Positions 19,690 through 33,551 are shown, counted from the first letter of the stretch. The stretch: 64,000 bases of DNA from Macrostomum hystrix (GCA_950097015.1 CATNEN010000039.1:3670001-3734000); one strand, 5' to 3'. Numbers and translations are program-made. Notes: generated from the sequence alone by a model not told the origin.

Positions 19690-22600
19690 ACCACCTCCGT
19701 GATCATCACTAACTGATTCATAACAATCACTACCTGATTCACGACCATCACTACCTGATTCACGACCATCACCACCTGATTCACGACCATCACCACCTGA
19801 TTCACGACCATCACTACCTGATTCACGACCATCAATACCTGATTCACGAACATCACCACCTGATTCACGACCATCACCACCTGATTCACGACCATCACCA
19901 ACTGATTCATGACCATCACCAACTGATTCACGACCATCACCAACTGATTCACGACCATCAATACCTGATTCACGAACATCACCACCTGATTCACGACCAT
20001 CACCACCTGATTCACGACCATCACCACCAGATTCACGACCATCACCACCTGATTCACGACCATCACCAACTGATTCATGACCATCACCACCTGATTCACG
20101 ACCATCACCACCTGATTCACGACCATCACCAACTGATTCACGACCATCACCAACTGATTCACGACCATCAATACCTGATTCACGAACATCACCACCTGAT
20201 TCACGACCATCACCACCTGATTCACGACCATCAATACCTGATTCATGACCATCACTACCTGATTCACGACCATCACCACCTGATTCACGACCATCACCAC
20301 CTGATTCATGACCATCAATACCTGATTCACGACCATCACTACCTGATTCACGACCATCACCACCTGATTCACGACCATCAATACCTGATTCATGACCATC
20401 ACTACCTGATTCACGACCATCACCACCTGATTCACGACCATCACCACCTGATTCACGACCATCACCAACTGATTCACGACCATCACCACCTGATTCACGA
20501 CCATCACCAACTGATTCATGACCATCACCACCTGATTCACGAACATCACCACCTGATTCACGACCATCACCACCTGATTCACGACCATCACCACCTGATT
20601 CACGACCATCACCACCTGATTCACGACCATCACCAACTGATTCACGACCATCACCAACTGATTCATGACCATCAATACCTGATTCGCGACCATCACTACC
20701 TGATTCACGACCATCACCACCTGATTCACTACCATCACCACCTGATTCACGACCATCACCAACTGATTCACGACCATCACCAACTGATTCACGACCATCA
20801 CGAACTGATTCACGACCATCACCAACTTATTCATGACCATCACCACCTGATTCACGACCATCACCACCTGATTCACGACCATCACCAACTGATTCACGAC
20901 CATCACCAACTGATTCATGACCATCACCACCTGATTCACGACCATCACCAACTGATTCACGACCATCACCACCTGATTCACGACCATCACCAACTGATTC
21001 ATGACCATCACCACCTGATTCACGAACATCACCACCTGATTCACGACCATCACCACCTGATTCACGACCATCACCACCTGATTCACGACCATCACCACCT
21101 GATTCACGACCATCACCACCTGATTCACGACCATCACCAACTGATTCATGACCATCACCACCTGATTCACGAACATCACCACCTGATTCACGACCATCAC
21201 CACCTGATTCACGACCATCACCACCTGATTCACGACCATCACCACCTGATTCACGACCATCACCACCTGATTCACGACCATCACCAACTGATTCATGACC
21301 ATCACTACCTGTTTCATGACCATCACCAACTGATTCATGACCATCACCAACTGATTCATGACCATCACCAACTGATTCACGACCATCACCAACTGATTCA
21401 TGACCATCACTACCTGATTCATGACCATCACCAACTGATTCATGACCATCACCAACTGATTCACGACCATCACCAACTGATTCATGACCATCAATACCTG
21501 ATTCGCGACCATCACTACCTGATTCACGACCATCACCACCTGATTCACTACCATCACCACCTGATTCACGACCATCACCAACTGATTCACGACCATCACC
21601 AACTGATTCACGACCATCACGAACTGATTCACGACCATCACCAACTTATTCATGACCATCACCACCTGATTCACGACCATCACCACCTGATTCACGACCA
21701 TCACCACCTGATTCATGAGCCTCAATACCTGATTCATGACCATCACTACCTGATTCACGACCATCACCACCTGATTCATGACCATCACCACCTGATTCAC
21801 GACCATCACCAACTGATTCATGACCATCACCAACTGATTCATGACCATCACCAACTGATTCATGACCATCACCAACTGATTCACGTCCATCACCAACTGA
21901 TTCATGACCATCACCAACTGATTCATGACCATCACCAACTGATTCACGTCCATCACCAACTGATTCATGACCATCACCAACTGATTCATGACCATCACCA
22001 ACTGATTCACGACCATCACCACCTGATTCATGACCATCACTACCTGATTCATGACCATCACTACCTGATTCACGACCATCACCACCTGATTCACTACCAT
22101 CACCACCTGATTCACGACCATCACCAACTGATTCACGACCATCACCAACTGATTCACGACCATCACCACCTGATTCACGACCATCACCACCTGATTCACG
22201 ACCATCACCACCTGATTCACGACCATCACCACCTGATTCACGACCATCACCACCTGATTCATGAGCCTCAATACCTGATTCACGACCATCACCACCTGAT
22301 TCATGACCATCACCACCTGATTCATGACCATCACCACCTGATTCATGACCATCACTACCTGATTCACGACCATCACCACCTGATTCACGACCATCACCAC
22401 CTGATTCACGACCATCACCACCTGATTCACGACCATCACTACCTGATTCACGACCATCACCAACTGATTCACGACCATCACCACCTGATTCACGACCATC
22501 ACCACCTGATTCATGACCATCACCACCTGATTCACGACCATCACGACCTGATTCATGACCATCACCACCTGATTCACGACCATCACCACCTGATTCATGA

Positions 22601-22840
22601 CCATCACGACCTGATTCATGACCATCACCACCTGATTCATGACCATCACCACCTGATTCACGACCATCACCACCTGATTCACGACCATCACTACCTGATT
22701 CACGACCATCACCACCTGATTCACGACCATCAATACCTGATTCACGACCATCACCACCTGATTCATGACCATCACCAACTGATTCACGACCATCACTACC
22801 TGATTCACGACCATCACCACCTGATTCATGACCATCACAA
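19690..22840. repeat. 21-bp minisatellite, 3.15 kb (about 150 units)
   Basis: The core is GATTCACGACCATCACCACC. Variants include TTCATGACC, CACCAACT, CAATACCT, TTCGCGACC and TCACTACC. A long block with rare variants (TTCGCGACC, TTCACTACC, CACGAACT, AACTTATTC) occurs at 20681-20840 and again at 21500-21660, exactly 819 bases (39 units) apart. This shows segmental duplication within the array. The 1067-codon minus-strand frame is an artefact of a unit length divisible by three. Confidence 0.96.
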
Positions 22841-23367
22841 CCCTCTCCATGACCTCCTGTCCTCCTCTTAAAAAGAAAACTTTTGTCATTCTTTTTGTCC
22901 TCGTTTATAAGCTTAAATTTGACATGGTTTGTTTAGAGCAGCGCTTAAAGTAGTATACAACAAGCATTTTTGATAATCAATTCAAAATGCACAAGCCCAA
23001 ATGAAAAGTTTCTGTATTCGAGCGCCTGATTGTAAAGATTGTAGTTGAGCAGTATCTTCAGTGCTTGGCACGATTTTACCCCGTGCCAAGAAGCCAGAGT
23101 TGAACTTTGACAGCGCCAAATATTATTTTAGCAATTTGCTCGGCTGCTTGAGTTCTCCAGTTATTCTGCCAGTGTCTTGTTATTCTGCATGTTCTCTAAG
23201 AACTCAAACGGCTTGCCGGGCCCAGCTGACACCTGTCCTTGTCCTTAGGGCACCCTCAGATAAGTCAGTTTTATTTTCATTAGACTCAGTGTTTCATGAT
23301 TTTTTCTAGAAGTCTGTCCTACTCTCGATGGTTTTTTAAATATCCAACGCCTATCCTTAGATCCATG
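22841..23367. other. Unique spacer, no gene seen
   Basis: An 82-codon open frame at 23061-23309 has no recognisable domain. Nothing else is supportable. Confidence 0.4.
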
Positions 23368-23704
23368 ACTGCTCAGACCCACCGAGTGCTCAGACCCACC
23401 GAGTGCTCAGACCCACCGAGTGCTCAGACCCACCGAGTGTTCAGACCCACCGAGTGTTCAGACCCACCGAGTGCTCAGACCCACCGAGTGCTCAGACCCA
23501 CCGAGTGTTCAGACCCACCGAGTGCTTAGACCCACCGAGTGCTCAGACCCACCGAGTGCTTAGACCCACCGAGTGCTCAGACCCACCGAGTGCTCAAACC
23601 CACCGAGTGCTTATATCCTTTGACTGCTCAAACCCACCGAGTGCTCATATCCTTTGAGTGCTCGTATCCTTTGAGTGCTCATATCCTTTGAGTGCTCAGT
23701 CCCA
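23368..23704. repeat. 17-bp minisatellite (about 20 units)
   Basis: The unit is GAGTGCTCAGACCCACC. At the right end it changes to GAGTGCTCATATCCTTT. Its reverse complement (GAGCACTCGGTGGGTCT) matches the array at 25690-26160 at about 14 of 17 positions, so the two arrays are inverted relatives. Confidence 0.93.
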
Positions 23705-24272
23705 CGAGTTTTAAGCTTGTAATCTCGCAAAAAGAGAACTATGATGTCAAAAGCGATCCACACTAACAAAAAGCAGAATTAATTAATCAGAACAGCTTCC
23801 CAAAGTGAGGATCAAAGCAAGCAGATTTGGGAAGCCTGCTTTCTCATGCTTTGCTGAAAGCCAGATTTAAATCCAAAATCACCTATAATTGAAGTTATTT
23901 TTTCCATTGTCATATTTCTAGTGGGTTCAATGCCTTTTTCAACGATTCACTGGTTAAATTTAATTAAAAATTATTGGCAAAGACAAGAATTTTTTTTTCG
24001 AAAAAAATACTTTTCGAAGTTTCCATTCGACTGCTCTTCCAGCCTGGAAGAGCTGGTGCTGGTGCATATTAGTGCAGCCAGCCTGCGTCAGAAAAGTACT
24101 ATTACAATTTATTAATAGCTAAAGTAGACAAACAAACTAGATACACACACATTTGGTGTGCGCAATTAGAGTTCTTATCTGGCATTTATTTTTCTGGTAT
24201 TTCTCTGTATCTGCTTTTATTGCGTTACAAAAATACTAGTCGTAAAAAACAAGTAACAATTTCTTTTAACAA
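23705..24272. other. AT-rich unique spacer, no gene seen
   Basis: This lies between the 17-bp and 19-bp arrays. No open frame is convincing. Confidence 0.4.
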
Positions 24273-25228
24273 ATGGAGAGTGGGTGAGGGCAGAGAGAGT
24301 AGGTGAGGGAAGAGAGAGTGAGTGAGGGAAGAGAGAGTGGGTGAGGGAAGAGAGAGTGGGTGAGGGAAGAGAGAGTGAGTGAGGGAAGAGAGAGTGGGTG
24401 AGGGAAGAGAGAGTGAGTGAGGGAAGAGAGAGTGGGTGAGGGAAGAGAGAGTGGGTGAGGGAAGAGAGAGTGGGTGAAGGATCAGAGAGTGAGTGAGGGA
24501 AGAGAGAGTGGGTAAGGGAAGAGAGAGTGGGTGAAGGATCAGAGAGTGAGTGAGGGAAGAGAGAGTGGGTGAAGGATCAGAGAGTGAGTGAGGGAAGAGA
24601 GAGTGGGTGAAGGATCAGAGAGTGAGTGAGGGAAGATAGAGTGGGTGAAGGATCAGAGAGTGAGTGAGGGAAGAGAGAGTGGGTGAAGGATCAGAGAGTG
24701 AGTGAGGGAAGAGAGAGTGGGTGAAGGATCAGAGAGTGAGTGAGGGAAGAGAGAGTGGGTGAAGGATCAGAGAGTGAGTGAGGGAAGAGAGAGTGGGTGA
24801 AGGATCAGAGAGTGAGTGAGGGAAGATAGAGTGGGTGAGGGAAGAGAGAGTGGGTGAAGGATCAGAGAGTGAGTGAGGGAAGAGAGAGTGGGTGAAGGAT
24901 CAGAGAGTGAGTGAGGGAAGAGAGAGTGGGTGAAGGATCAGAGAGTGAGTGAGGGAAGAGAGAGTGGGTGAAGGATCAGAGAGTGAGTGAGGGAAGAGAG
25001 AGTGGGTGAAGGATCAGAGAGTGGGTGAGGGAAGAGAGAGTGGGTGATGGATCAGAGAGTGGGTGAGGGAAGGAGTGAGTGAGGGAAGAGAGAGTGGGTG
25101 AAGGATCAGAGAGTGAGTGAGGGAAGATAGAGTGGGTGAAGGATCAGAGAGTGGGTGAGGGAAGAGAGAGTGAGGGAAGAGAGAGTGAGTGAGGGAAGGA
25201 GTAAGTGAGGGAAGAGAGAGTGAGGGAA
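24273..25228. repeat. 19-bp minisatellite with 38-bp dimers (about 50 monomers)
   Basis: Monomers are of two types, GAGGGAAGAGAGAGTGGGT and GAAGGATCAGAGAGTGAGT. The left edge is mainly type 1. The centre alternates 1-2-1-2 as a 38-bp higher-order unit. The right edge is irregular. The strand is purine-rich throughout. Confidence 0.94.
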
Positions 25229-25689
25229 TCGCTGTCTTTTGAATGGCCTCTTGTGAAAGAATTCTAAGCAAACAAGCATGTGTAAAAAACTAGCAACCTT
25301 GCGCACAATTGGTGCTTAAGCAAGTCAGACCATGACAGTAATTATTCTTGCACTTTAAAATGAAAAAGCGAAGATAAACTTTGCTAAAATAGCTACAATC
25401 GCTGCTACATGCCGTATCCATGGTGGTAAACCATTGACATTGAAATTCACGGAAGAAAAAGTGTTAATACTACCTGATAGCAAGCAATAAAAGATAAGAG
25501 TCAAAACCATTGCGAGTGAGTTTAAAGCGTTTAACTAATTTTGAAGAATTGCGAAAGTTGATGGCACTGGCTGGCATGCAAAGTTGTGAGCAAAATGATG
25601 AAAATCTATTTCCTGAAAGCAAATTCACACTAAAAAAATGGTAACATCATATTCTGTGGTGCCTAACCTTTCTGTTAAAGTCTTGCTTC
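25229..25689. other. Unique spacer, no gene seen
   Basis: AT-rich sequence without a supportable gene. Confidence 0.4.
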
Positions 25690-26160
25690 TAAAAGCACTT
25701 GCGGGGTTTGAGCACTTTGGGATCTGAGCACTTGTGAGATTTGAGCACTAGTGTGGTTTGAGCACTTGTGGGATATGAGCACCTGAGAGATTTGAGCACT
25801 AGTTGGGTTTCAGCACTTGTGGGATTTGAGCACTAGTTGCGTTTCAGCACTTGTGGGATTTGAGCACTAGTTGGGTTTCAGCACTTGTGGGATTTGAGCA
25901 CTAGTTGGGTTTCAGCACTTGTGGGATTTGAGCACTAGTCGGTTTCAGCACTTGTGGGATTTGAGCACTAGTTGGGTTTCAGCACTTGTGGTATTTGAGC
26001 ACTAGTTGGGTTTCAGCACTTGTGGGATTTGAGCACCTGAGAGATTTGAGCACTAGTTGGGTTTCAGCACTTGTGGGATTTGAGCACTAGTTGGTTTCAG
26101 CACTTGTGAGATTTGAGCACCTGAGAGATTTGAGCACTAGTGGGATGTGAGCACTTGTTC
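25690..26160. repeat. 17-bp minisatellite with 34-bp dimers (about 28 monomers)
   Basis: The two monomers are GAGCACTAGTTGGGTTT and CAGCACTTGTGGGATTT. Edge units are single 17-mers such as GAGCACCTGAGAGATTT. Read on the other strand it resembles the array at 23368-23704. Confidence 0.93.
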
Positions 26161-26416
26161 CATCTGAAAAATATGCAAAACTAAAATTGGTCAAAATTTT
26201 CCATCACCAATTTTGCAAGATGCAAAAAAACTATAAATACCTAAGTAAAAATAATTATTTGTCTCTGGCAGTGCACTTCAGCTGACACATTGTCAAATGG
26301 ACAACTCTAAATTAATATTCAGTAAATTTCATTCTGAAACTTGACAACCTGGTCCAGTTGACAATGTGATGTACTTTTGTTATCAAATGTTAACAAAAGT
26401 CAGTGTAAATGAACTG

Positions 26417-26613
26417 CTAGACCTCTCTGTGGTTCATTGTGGGCTTCTCAGGCCTTGAGAATCTCGCGCGCTGCTGCAGTTTGTCGTACTCTGCGGGATC
26501 AAAACTCCGCCTCAGCAGCGTTGTCAGGTCCTGGCTGGTCTCCGGCTGCACAGCCTCCGGCGCTGACATTGTTGATGCGGATGATGCCGAGGCCGCCGCC
26601 GCTGCCGCCGCCA

Positions 26614-26649
<36 letters not shown>

Positions 26650-27166
26650 AGCACTTTGATGTTGCCAACGTTAGCGCTACCTTAGATGTCGCCGTCGTCG
26701 TTTCGTTTGCTGATCCTCCGCAGACGCCAGATGCGGATGTCGACAATGCGCCGGTTGAGAAAATGTCGGTCGACCCAGGCTTCTGCAACAGCTGCCGCTG
26801 CTGCTGCTGCTGAGCTGCCACAATGCGCTGCTCTTGCTGCTCAATAAGACGATCGCGCCAAGCCGCTGCGGACAACTCGCGCTGCCTCCGCCAAGTCAGC
26901 AGCCGGAGCAGCAGGCTCCTCAGCGCCTGGGTCGCGCCGTTCGGCTGGCTGAACTTCTCAGCGTCCTGAAGCCTGCCCAGGTAATTCCTGGCGTCCACCT
27001 GGTGCAGGCGCACTCCAGATAGCGACAGGGAGGACAGGTAAGGCCCCAGGTCTTCCGCGCAGTCGCTACTGTTGATACCAGCAATCTCGGCGTCCGAGGA
27101 GGCCGCCTCCGAAGGCAGCGAGGAAGCCACCGAGGCAAGCATTGGCTTGGAGTCTGACGAGCCCAT
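26417..27166 (-). CDS. Gene E: putative N-myristoylated protein of unknown function, intronless
   Basis: The product is 249 aa from an ATG at 27166. It begins MGSSDSKP, which fits the N-myristoylation pattern (Gly2, small residues, Ser6, Lys7), so membrane attachment is plausible. Residues about 35-130 look like a real folded or helical region: YLSSLSLSGVRLHQ, then RNYLGRL, a TQALRSLLLRLLTWRRQREL helix and a Gln-rich stretch. Residues about 175-200 are poly-Ala from a GCT/GCC repeat. The C-terminus has DLTTLLRRSFDPAEYDKLQQ and then a basic tail. There is no membrane segment. I do not recognise the family. Support for coding is the GC-rich composition, the ATG start, the amphipathic segments and a TATA-like word about 80 bases upstream. 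It could be a fast-evolving adaptor; that is only a guess. Confidence 0.6.
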
Positions 27167-27241
27167 GAACAGGTTTATGAGCTAGAGCAATCCTGCTTTA
27201 CTAGAGGTGCAATTTTCGTTCGCACACAATGCTTAAACCTC

Positions 27242-27249
27242 TATTTATA
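27242..27249 (-). promoter_or_regulatory. TATA box upstream of gene E
   Basis: TATAAATA on the minus strand (within GCCATATAAATAGAGG), 76 bases before the gene E start codon. It is a good match to the TATA consensus with a G-rich right flank. Confidence 0.45.
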
Positions 27250-27835
27250 TGGCCGCTTATGGCAGTCCGTGGACCCTGGGCCTCCGTCAAAACATGGGCT
27301 ACACCTCACACCCGTTCTCACCCCCTGTCCATTGGGCCACGGCCGGGCGGCGCCCACCCCACCCTCAGCGCTCTCCGACTCAAATTGGAGCTCCGTGGAC
27401 CTTGACCTGTGACTCGGTGGTGGAAGGGGGTTTGTTATCTACGAGCATTTAAGCAGGTATTCTCATTCGCGGTCAATTACTGAACTCTGCAACGTGCTTT
27501 CAGTCCCGCTCCTCAGTAAGGTATGTATGTGTGTGTGTGTGTGCGTGTGTGAGTGTGTTACGTAACCGGCAATTGAGTCGCAAATATTCACAGCTGGTGG
27601 CCTGGAACTCAGTGAAACTTCTCCACCGCCTTGGTTTTGCTATCGGCGGTTGCAAGGCTCATTGACAATGGGATTCGGATCTAGGCTGGCCATTGTTCCC
27701 CTGATACCTTATTGTAAGAATTGAGGCTTCAACAACTCGGTTTATCTGGATATTATTATCTGATAAAATCATTTTCAACGTGCTCTGAGAATTCGGAAAG
27801 TTTACATTTTAAGATAACTGAAATTACACTAAACC
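27250..27835. other. Region upstream of gene E, no further gene
   Basis: It holds a short GT microsatellite (about 27526-27560) and then AT-rich sequence. A 67-codon open frame on the plus strand (27249-27452) lacks features. Confidence 0.35.
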
Positions 27836-30800
27836 TAAAACACTAAAACACGAATACACTAAAACACTAATACACTAATACACTAATACACTAATACACT
27901 AATACACTAATACACTAAAACACTAATACACTAATACACTAATACACGAATACACTAAAACACTAATACACTAATACACTAATACACTAATACACTAAAA
28001 CACTAAAACACTAATACACTAAAACACTAATACACTAATACACTAATACACTAATACACTAATACACTAATACACTAATACACTAATACACTAATACACT
28101 AATACACTAATACACTAATACACTAATACACTAATACACTAAAACACTAATACACTAATACACTAATACACTAATACACTAATACACTAATACACTAATA
28201 CACTAATAGACAAATACACTAATACACTAATACACTAAAACACTAATACACTAATACACTAATACACTAAAACACTAATACACTACTGTAATAGACAAAT
28301 ACACTAATACACTAATACACTAATACACTAAAACACTAATACACTAATACACTAATAGACAAATACACTAATACACTAATACACTAAAACACTAATACAC
28401 TAATACACTAATACACTAAAACACTAATACACTACTGTAATAGACAAATACACTAATACACTAATACACTAATACACTAAAACACTAATACACTAAAACA
28501 CTAATACACTAATACACTAATACACTAATACACTAATACACTAATACACTAATACACTAATACACTAATACACTAATACACTAATACACTAATACACTAA
28601 TACACTAATACACTAATACACTAATACACTAAAACACTAAAACACTAATACACTAATACACTAATACACTAATACACTAATACACTAATACACTAATACA
28701 CTAATAGACAAATACACTAATACACTAATACACTAATACACTAAAACACGAATACACTAAAACACTAATACACTAATACACTAAAACACTAATACACTAA
28801 TACACTAATAGACAAATACATAATACACTAAAACACTAATACACTAATACACTAATAGACAAATACACTAATACACTAATACACTAAAACACTAATACAC
28901 TAATACACTAATACACTAAAACACTAATACACTACTGTAATAGACAAATACACTAATACACTAATACACTAATACACTAAAACACTAATACACTAAAACA
29001 CTAAAACACTAATACACTAATACACTAATACACTAATACACTAATACACTAATACACTAATACACTAATACACTAAAACACTAATACACTAATACACTAA
29101 TACACTAATACACTAAAACACGAATACACTAAAACACTAATACACTAATACACTAAAACACTAATACACTAATACACTAATACACTAATACACTAATACA
29201 CTAATACACTAATACACTAATACACTAATACACTAATACACTAATACACTAATACACTAATACACTAAAACACGAATACACTAAAACACGAATACACTAA
29301 AACACTAATACACTAATACACTAAAACACTAATACACTAATACACTAATAGACAAATACACTAATACACTAATACACTAATACACTAAAACACGAATACA
29401 CTAAAACACTAATACACTAATACACTAAAACACTAATACACTAATACACTAATAGACAAATACACTAATACACTAATACACTAATACACTAATACACTAA
29501 TAGACAAATACACTAATACACTAATACACTAATAGACAAATACACTAATACACTAATACACTAATACACTAATACACTACTGTAATAGACAAATACACTA
29601 ATACACTAATACACTAATACACTAATACACTAAAACACTAAAACACTAATACACTAATACACTAATACACTAATACACTAATACACTAATACACTAATAC
29701 ACTAATACACTAATACACTAATACACTAATACACTAATACACTAATACACTAAAACACGAATACACTAAAACACTAATACACTAATACACTAAAACACTA
29801 AAACACTAATACACTAATAGACAAATACACTAATACACTAATACACTAATACACTAATAGACAAATACATAATACACTAAAACACTAATACACTAATACA
29901 CTAATACACTAATACACTAATACACTAATACACTAATACACTAATACACTAAAACACGAATACACTAAAACACTAATACACTAATACACTAATACACTAA
30001 TACACTAATACACTAATAGACAAATACACTAATACACTAATACACTAAAACACTAATACACTAATACACTAATACACTAATACACTAATACACTAAAACA
30101 CTAATACACTAATACACTAATAGACAAATACACTAATACACTAAAACACTAATACACTAATACACTAATACACTAAAACACTAATACACTACTGTAATAG
30201 ACAAATACACTAATACACTAATACACTAATACACTAAAACACTAATACACTAAAACACTAAAACACTAATACACTAATACACTAATACACTAATACACTA
30301 ATACACTAATACACTAATACACTAATACACTAATACACTAATACACTAATACACTAATACACTAATACACTAATACACTAAAACACGAATACACTAAAAC
30401 ACTAATACACTAATACACTAAAACACTAATACACTAATACACTAATAGACAAATACACTAATACACTAATACACTAATACACTAAAACACGAATACACTA
30501 AAACACTAATACACTAATACACTAAAACACTAATACACTAATACACTAATACACTAATACACTAATACACTAATACACTAATACACTAATACACTAATAC
30601 ACTAATACACTAATACACTAATACACTAATACACTAAAACACGAATACACTAAAACACTAATACACTAATACACTAAAACACTAATACACTAATACACTA
30701 ATAGACAAATACACTAATACACTAATACACTAATACACTAAAACACGAATACACTAAAACACTAATACACTAATACACTAAAACACTAATACACTAATAC

Positions 30801-32424
30801 ACTAATAGACAAATACACTAATACACTAATACACTAATACACTAATACACTAATACACTAATAGACAAATACACTAATACACTAATACACTAAAACACTA
30901 ATACACTAAAACACTAAAACACTAATACACTAATACACTAATACACTAATACACTAATACACTAATACACTAATACACTAATACACTAATACACTAATAC
31001 ACTAATACACTAATACACTAATACACTAAAACACGAATACACTAAAACACTAATACACTAATACACTAAAACACTAATACACTAATACACTAATAGACAA
31101 ATACACTAATACACTAATACACTAATACACTAAAACACGAATACACTAAAACACTAATACACTAATACACTAAAACACTAATACACTAATACACTAATAG
31201 ACAAATACACTAATACACTAATACACTAATACACTAATACACTAATAGACAAATACACTAATACACTAATACACTAATAGACAAATACACTAATACACTA
31301 ATACACTAATACACTAATACACTACTGTAATAGACAAATACACTAATACACTAATACACTAATACACTAAAACACTAATACACTAATACACTAATACACT
31401 AAAACACTAATACACTACTGTAATAGACAAATACACTAATACACTAATACACTAATACACTAAAACACTAATACACTAAAACACTAATACACTAATACAC
31501 TAATACACTAATACACTAAAACACTAAAACACTAATACACTAATACACTAATACACTAATACACTAATACACTAATACACTAATACACTAATACACTAAT
31601 ACACTAATACACTAATACACTAATACACTAATACACTAAAACACGAATACACTAAAACACTAATACACTAATACACTAAAACACTAATACACTAATACAC
31701 TAATAGACAAATACACTAATACACTAATACACTAATACACTAATAGACAAATACATAATACACTAAAACACTAATACACTAATACACTAATACACTAATA
31801 CACTAATACACTAATACACTAATACACTAATACACTAAAACACGAATACACTAAAACACTAATAGACAAATACACTAATACACTAATACACTAATACACT
31901 AATAGACAAATACACTAATACACTAATACACTAAAACACTAATACACTAATACACTAATACACTAAAACACTAATACACTAATACACTAATAGACAAATA
32001 CACTAATACACTAATACACTAATACACTAATACACTACTGTAATAGACAAATACACTAATACACTAATACACTAATACACTAATACACTAAAACACTAAA
32101 ACACTAATACACTAATACACTAATACACTAATACACTAATACACTAATACACTAATACACTAATACACTAATACACTAATACACTAATACACTAATACAC
32201 TAATACACTAATACACTAATACACAAATACACGAATACACTAATACACTAATACACTAATACACTAAAACACTAAAACACTAATACACTAATACACTAAT
32301 ACACTAATACACTAATAGACAAATACACTAATACACTAATACACAAATACACTAATACACTAATACACTAATACACTAATACACTAATACACTAATACAC
32401 TAATACACTAATACACTAAAACAT
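27836..32424. repeat. 8-bp satellite TACACTAA, 4.6 kb (about 570 units)
   Basis: The unit is TACACTAA (TTAGTGTA on the other strand). Marker variants occur in recurring sets: AAACACTAA, ACACGAATA, AATAGACAAATACA, and the rarer CACTACTGTAATAGACAAAT, seen near 28283, 28430, 28931, 29575, 30185, 31320, 31422 and 32033. The recurring order of markers shows a higher-order structure of several hundred bases. There is no open frame and no gene. It is the longest array in the window. Confidence 0.97.
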
Positions 32425-33177
32425 TACTCTAAATTCGTATCAGATCTACAATCCGAATAATGTGCAGCTGATCAGTCCACGGACTGGGGGGAGCAGTATT
32501 GACCTGAATTTCTAATCCACTGTTATCCATTTTACGACTGGTCTACTAGCTCCTACCTGTTCAAAGACTAAAAATATTCTTAGCAAAACTAAAAAAGCTT
32601 TAAATTTTTGGATAAAAGTTTACAAAAATTCTGTAAAATCTCGGTTTTAATGCTTACTTATTTTGCCGTATGGTTTCATAATAATTAGCTCGCAGTAGAC
32701 TCTCTACTAATAGTAGTGCAGTGAGATCTGGGTTATTGTCTCCAGCCGAATTAACATACTTTCATTCAGTACCCTTGAGGTCGAAACAGAAAGTTTCTGA
32801 ACTTGTAGAAAAAACAATCACAGAAGAGGCGATAGAAGCTTTGATGCGCGTGCAGTGTAATTAAATTCTGGAGGTCCCCAAGGGACAAAATGAAAGACTG
32901 TTCGATAGATAATTGAAACTTTCTAGTGGAATGTCACACAGCCTCAACGAGTTTATCGATAGTCATTCTTGCTCTATTCCCAATCGGCCTCAGGTCCTGA
33001 AGGAAGGACGCTTTAATCTTCATGGAAAACTAGATGACTGGCTAGCGAACTCATGTCATTTATTTATGTCTAGCTCGATATACCAACAAAAAATTACACT
33101 TCCCCTTTTCCCAAGCTTTGGGATTTAAATTCTGTATTAGTACTTGTACTGCTGTTAATTTCGACTGTCTTGCCAGT
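32425..33177. other. AT-rich spacer with a SINE-1 fragment
   Basis: At 32445-32500 a minus-oriented fragment of SINE family 1 is visible (ATGTGCAGCTG followed by CAGTCCACGGACTG). A 71-codon open frame at 32913-33128 has no recognisable content. No gene is seen. Confidence 0.4.
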
Positions 33178-33535
33178 TAATAATAATGATAATAATAATT
33201 GCAGGAGGGCTGCGGGCAACTGCACATCATATGGTGACACCAGACCCGCAGCCAGCGGGGAGGCAATTCTGCCCACTTCGCTGACTCCTGAGCACACATG
33301 CACACAGATACCGGACGCAGACACACTCTCACACAGGTGTGTACATCTGCCCTGACTTTCTCATCGTCAGGCAGTGTACACTTTCACTGTGCCTTCGTGA
33401 TTGGCCCTCAAGGGCGCAATTTTTCGGCAAGCCCCCAGGCCTTCTCTCCATGGCTGTGCCCCAAATAAATATGGCATTGCTGCGGAGTCGAGAGCAGGAC
33501 CTTAGTGTGAGAGGCAAACGCGTTAGTCGCTTAAA
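33178..33535 (-). mobile_element. SINE family 2, copy 2
   Basis: Read on the minus strand it starts GCGACTAACGCGTTTGCC, contains a box B-like GACTCCGCAG region and the shared body, and ends GCAGCCCTCCTGCA. An AATTATTATTATCATTATTA tail follows, as expected at the 3' end of a retroposed element. It is nearly full length. Confidence 0.78.
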
Positions 33536-33551
33536 CGTTTTAAAAGCGTCA

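Noticed and set aside
19686-22889. A 1067-codon open frame on the minus strand (repeated MVVNQVV)
   Set aside because: It is made only of a 21-bp tandem repeat; the unit length is divisible by three and contains no stop in that frame. There is no non-repetitive coding flank.
26437-26813. Plus-strand open frames opposite gene E
   Set aside because: They are shadows of gene E, with Leu/Ala runs from the same CTG repeat.
27836-32424. Telomeric DNA
   Set aside because: TTAGTGTA is not a known telomere unit, and unique sequence with genes follows on both sides.
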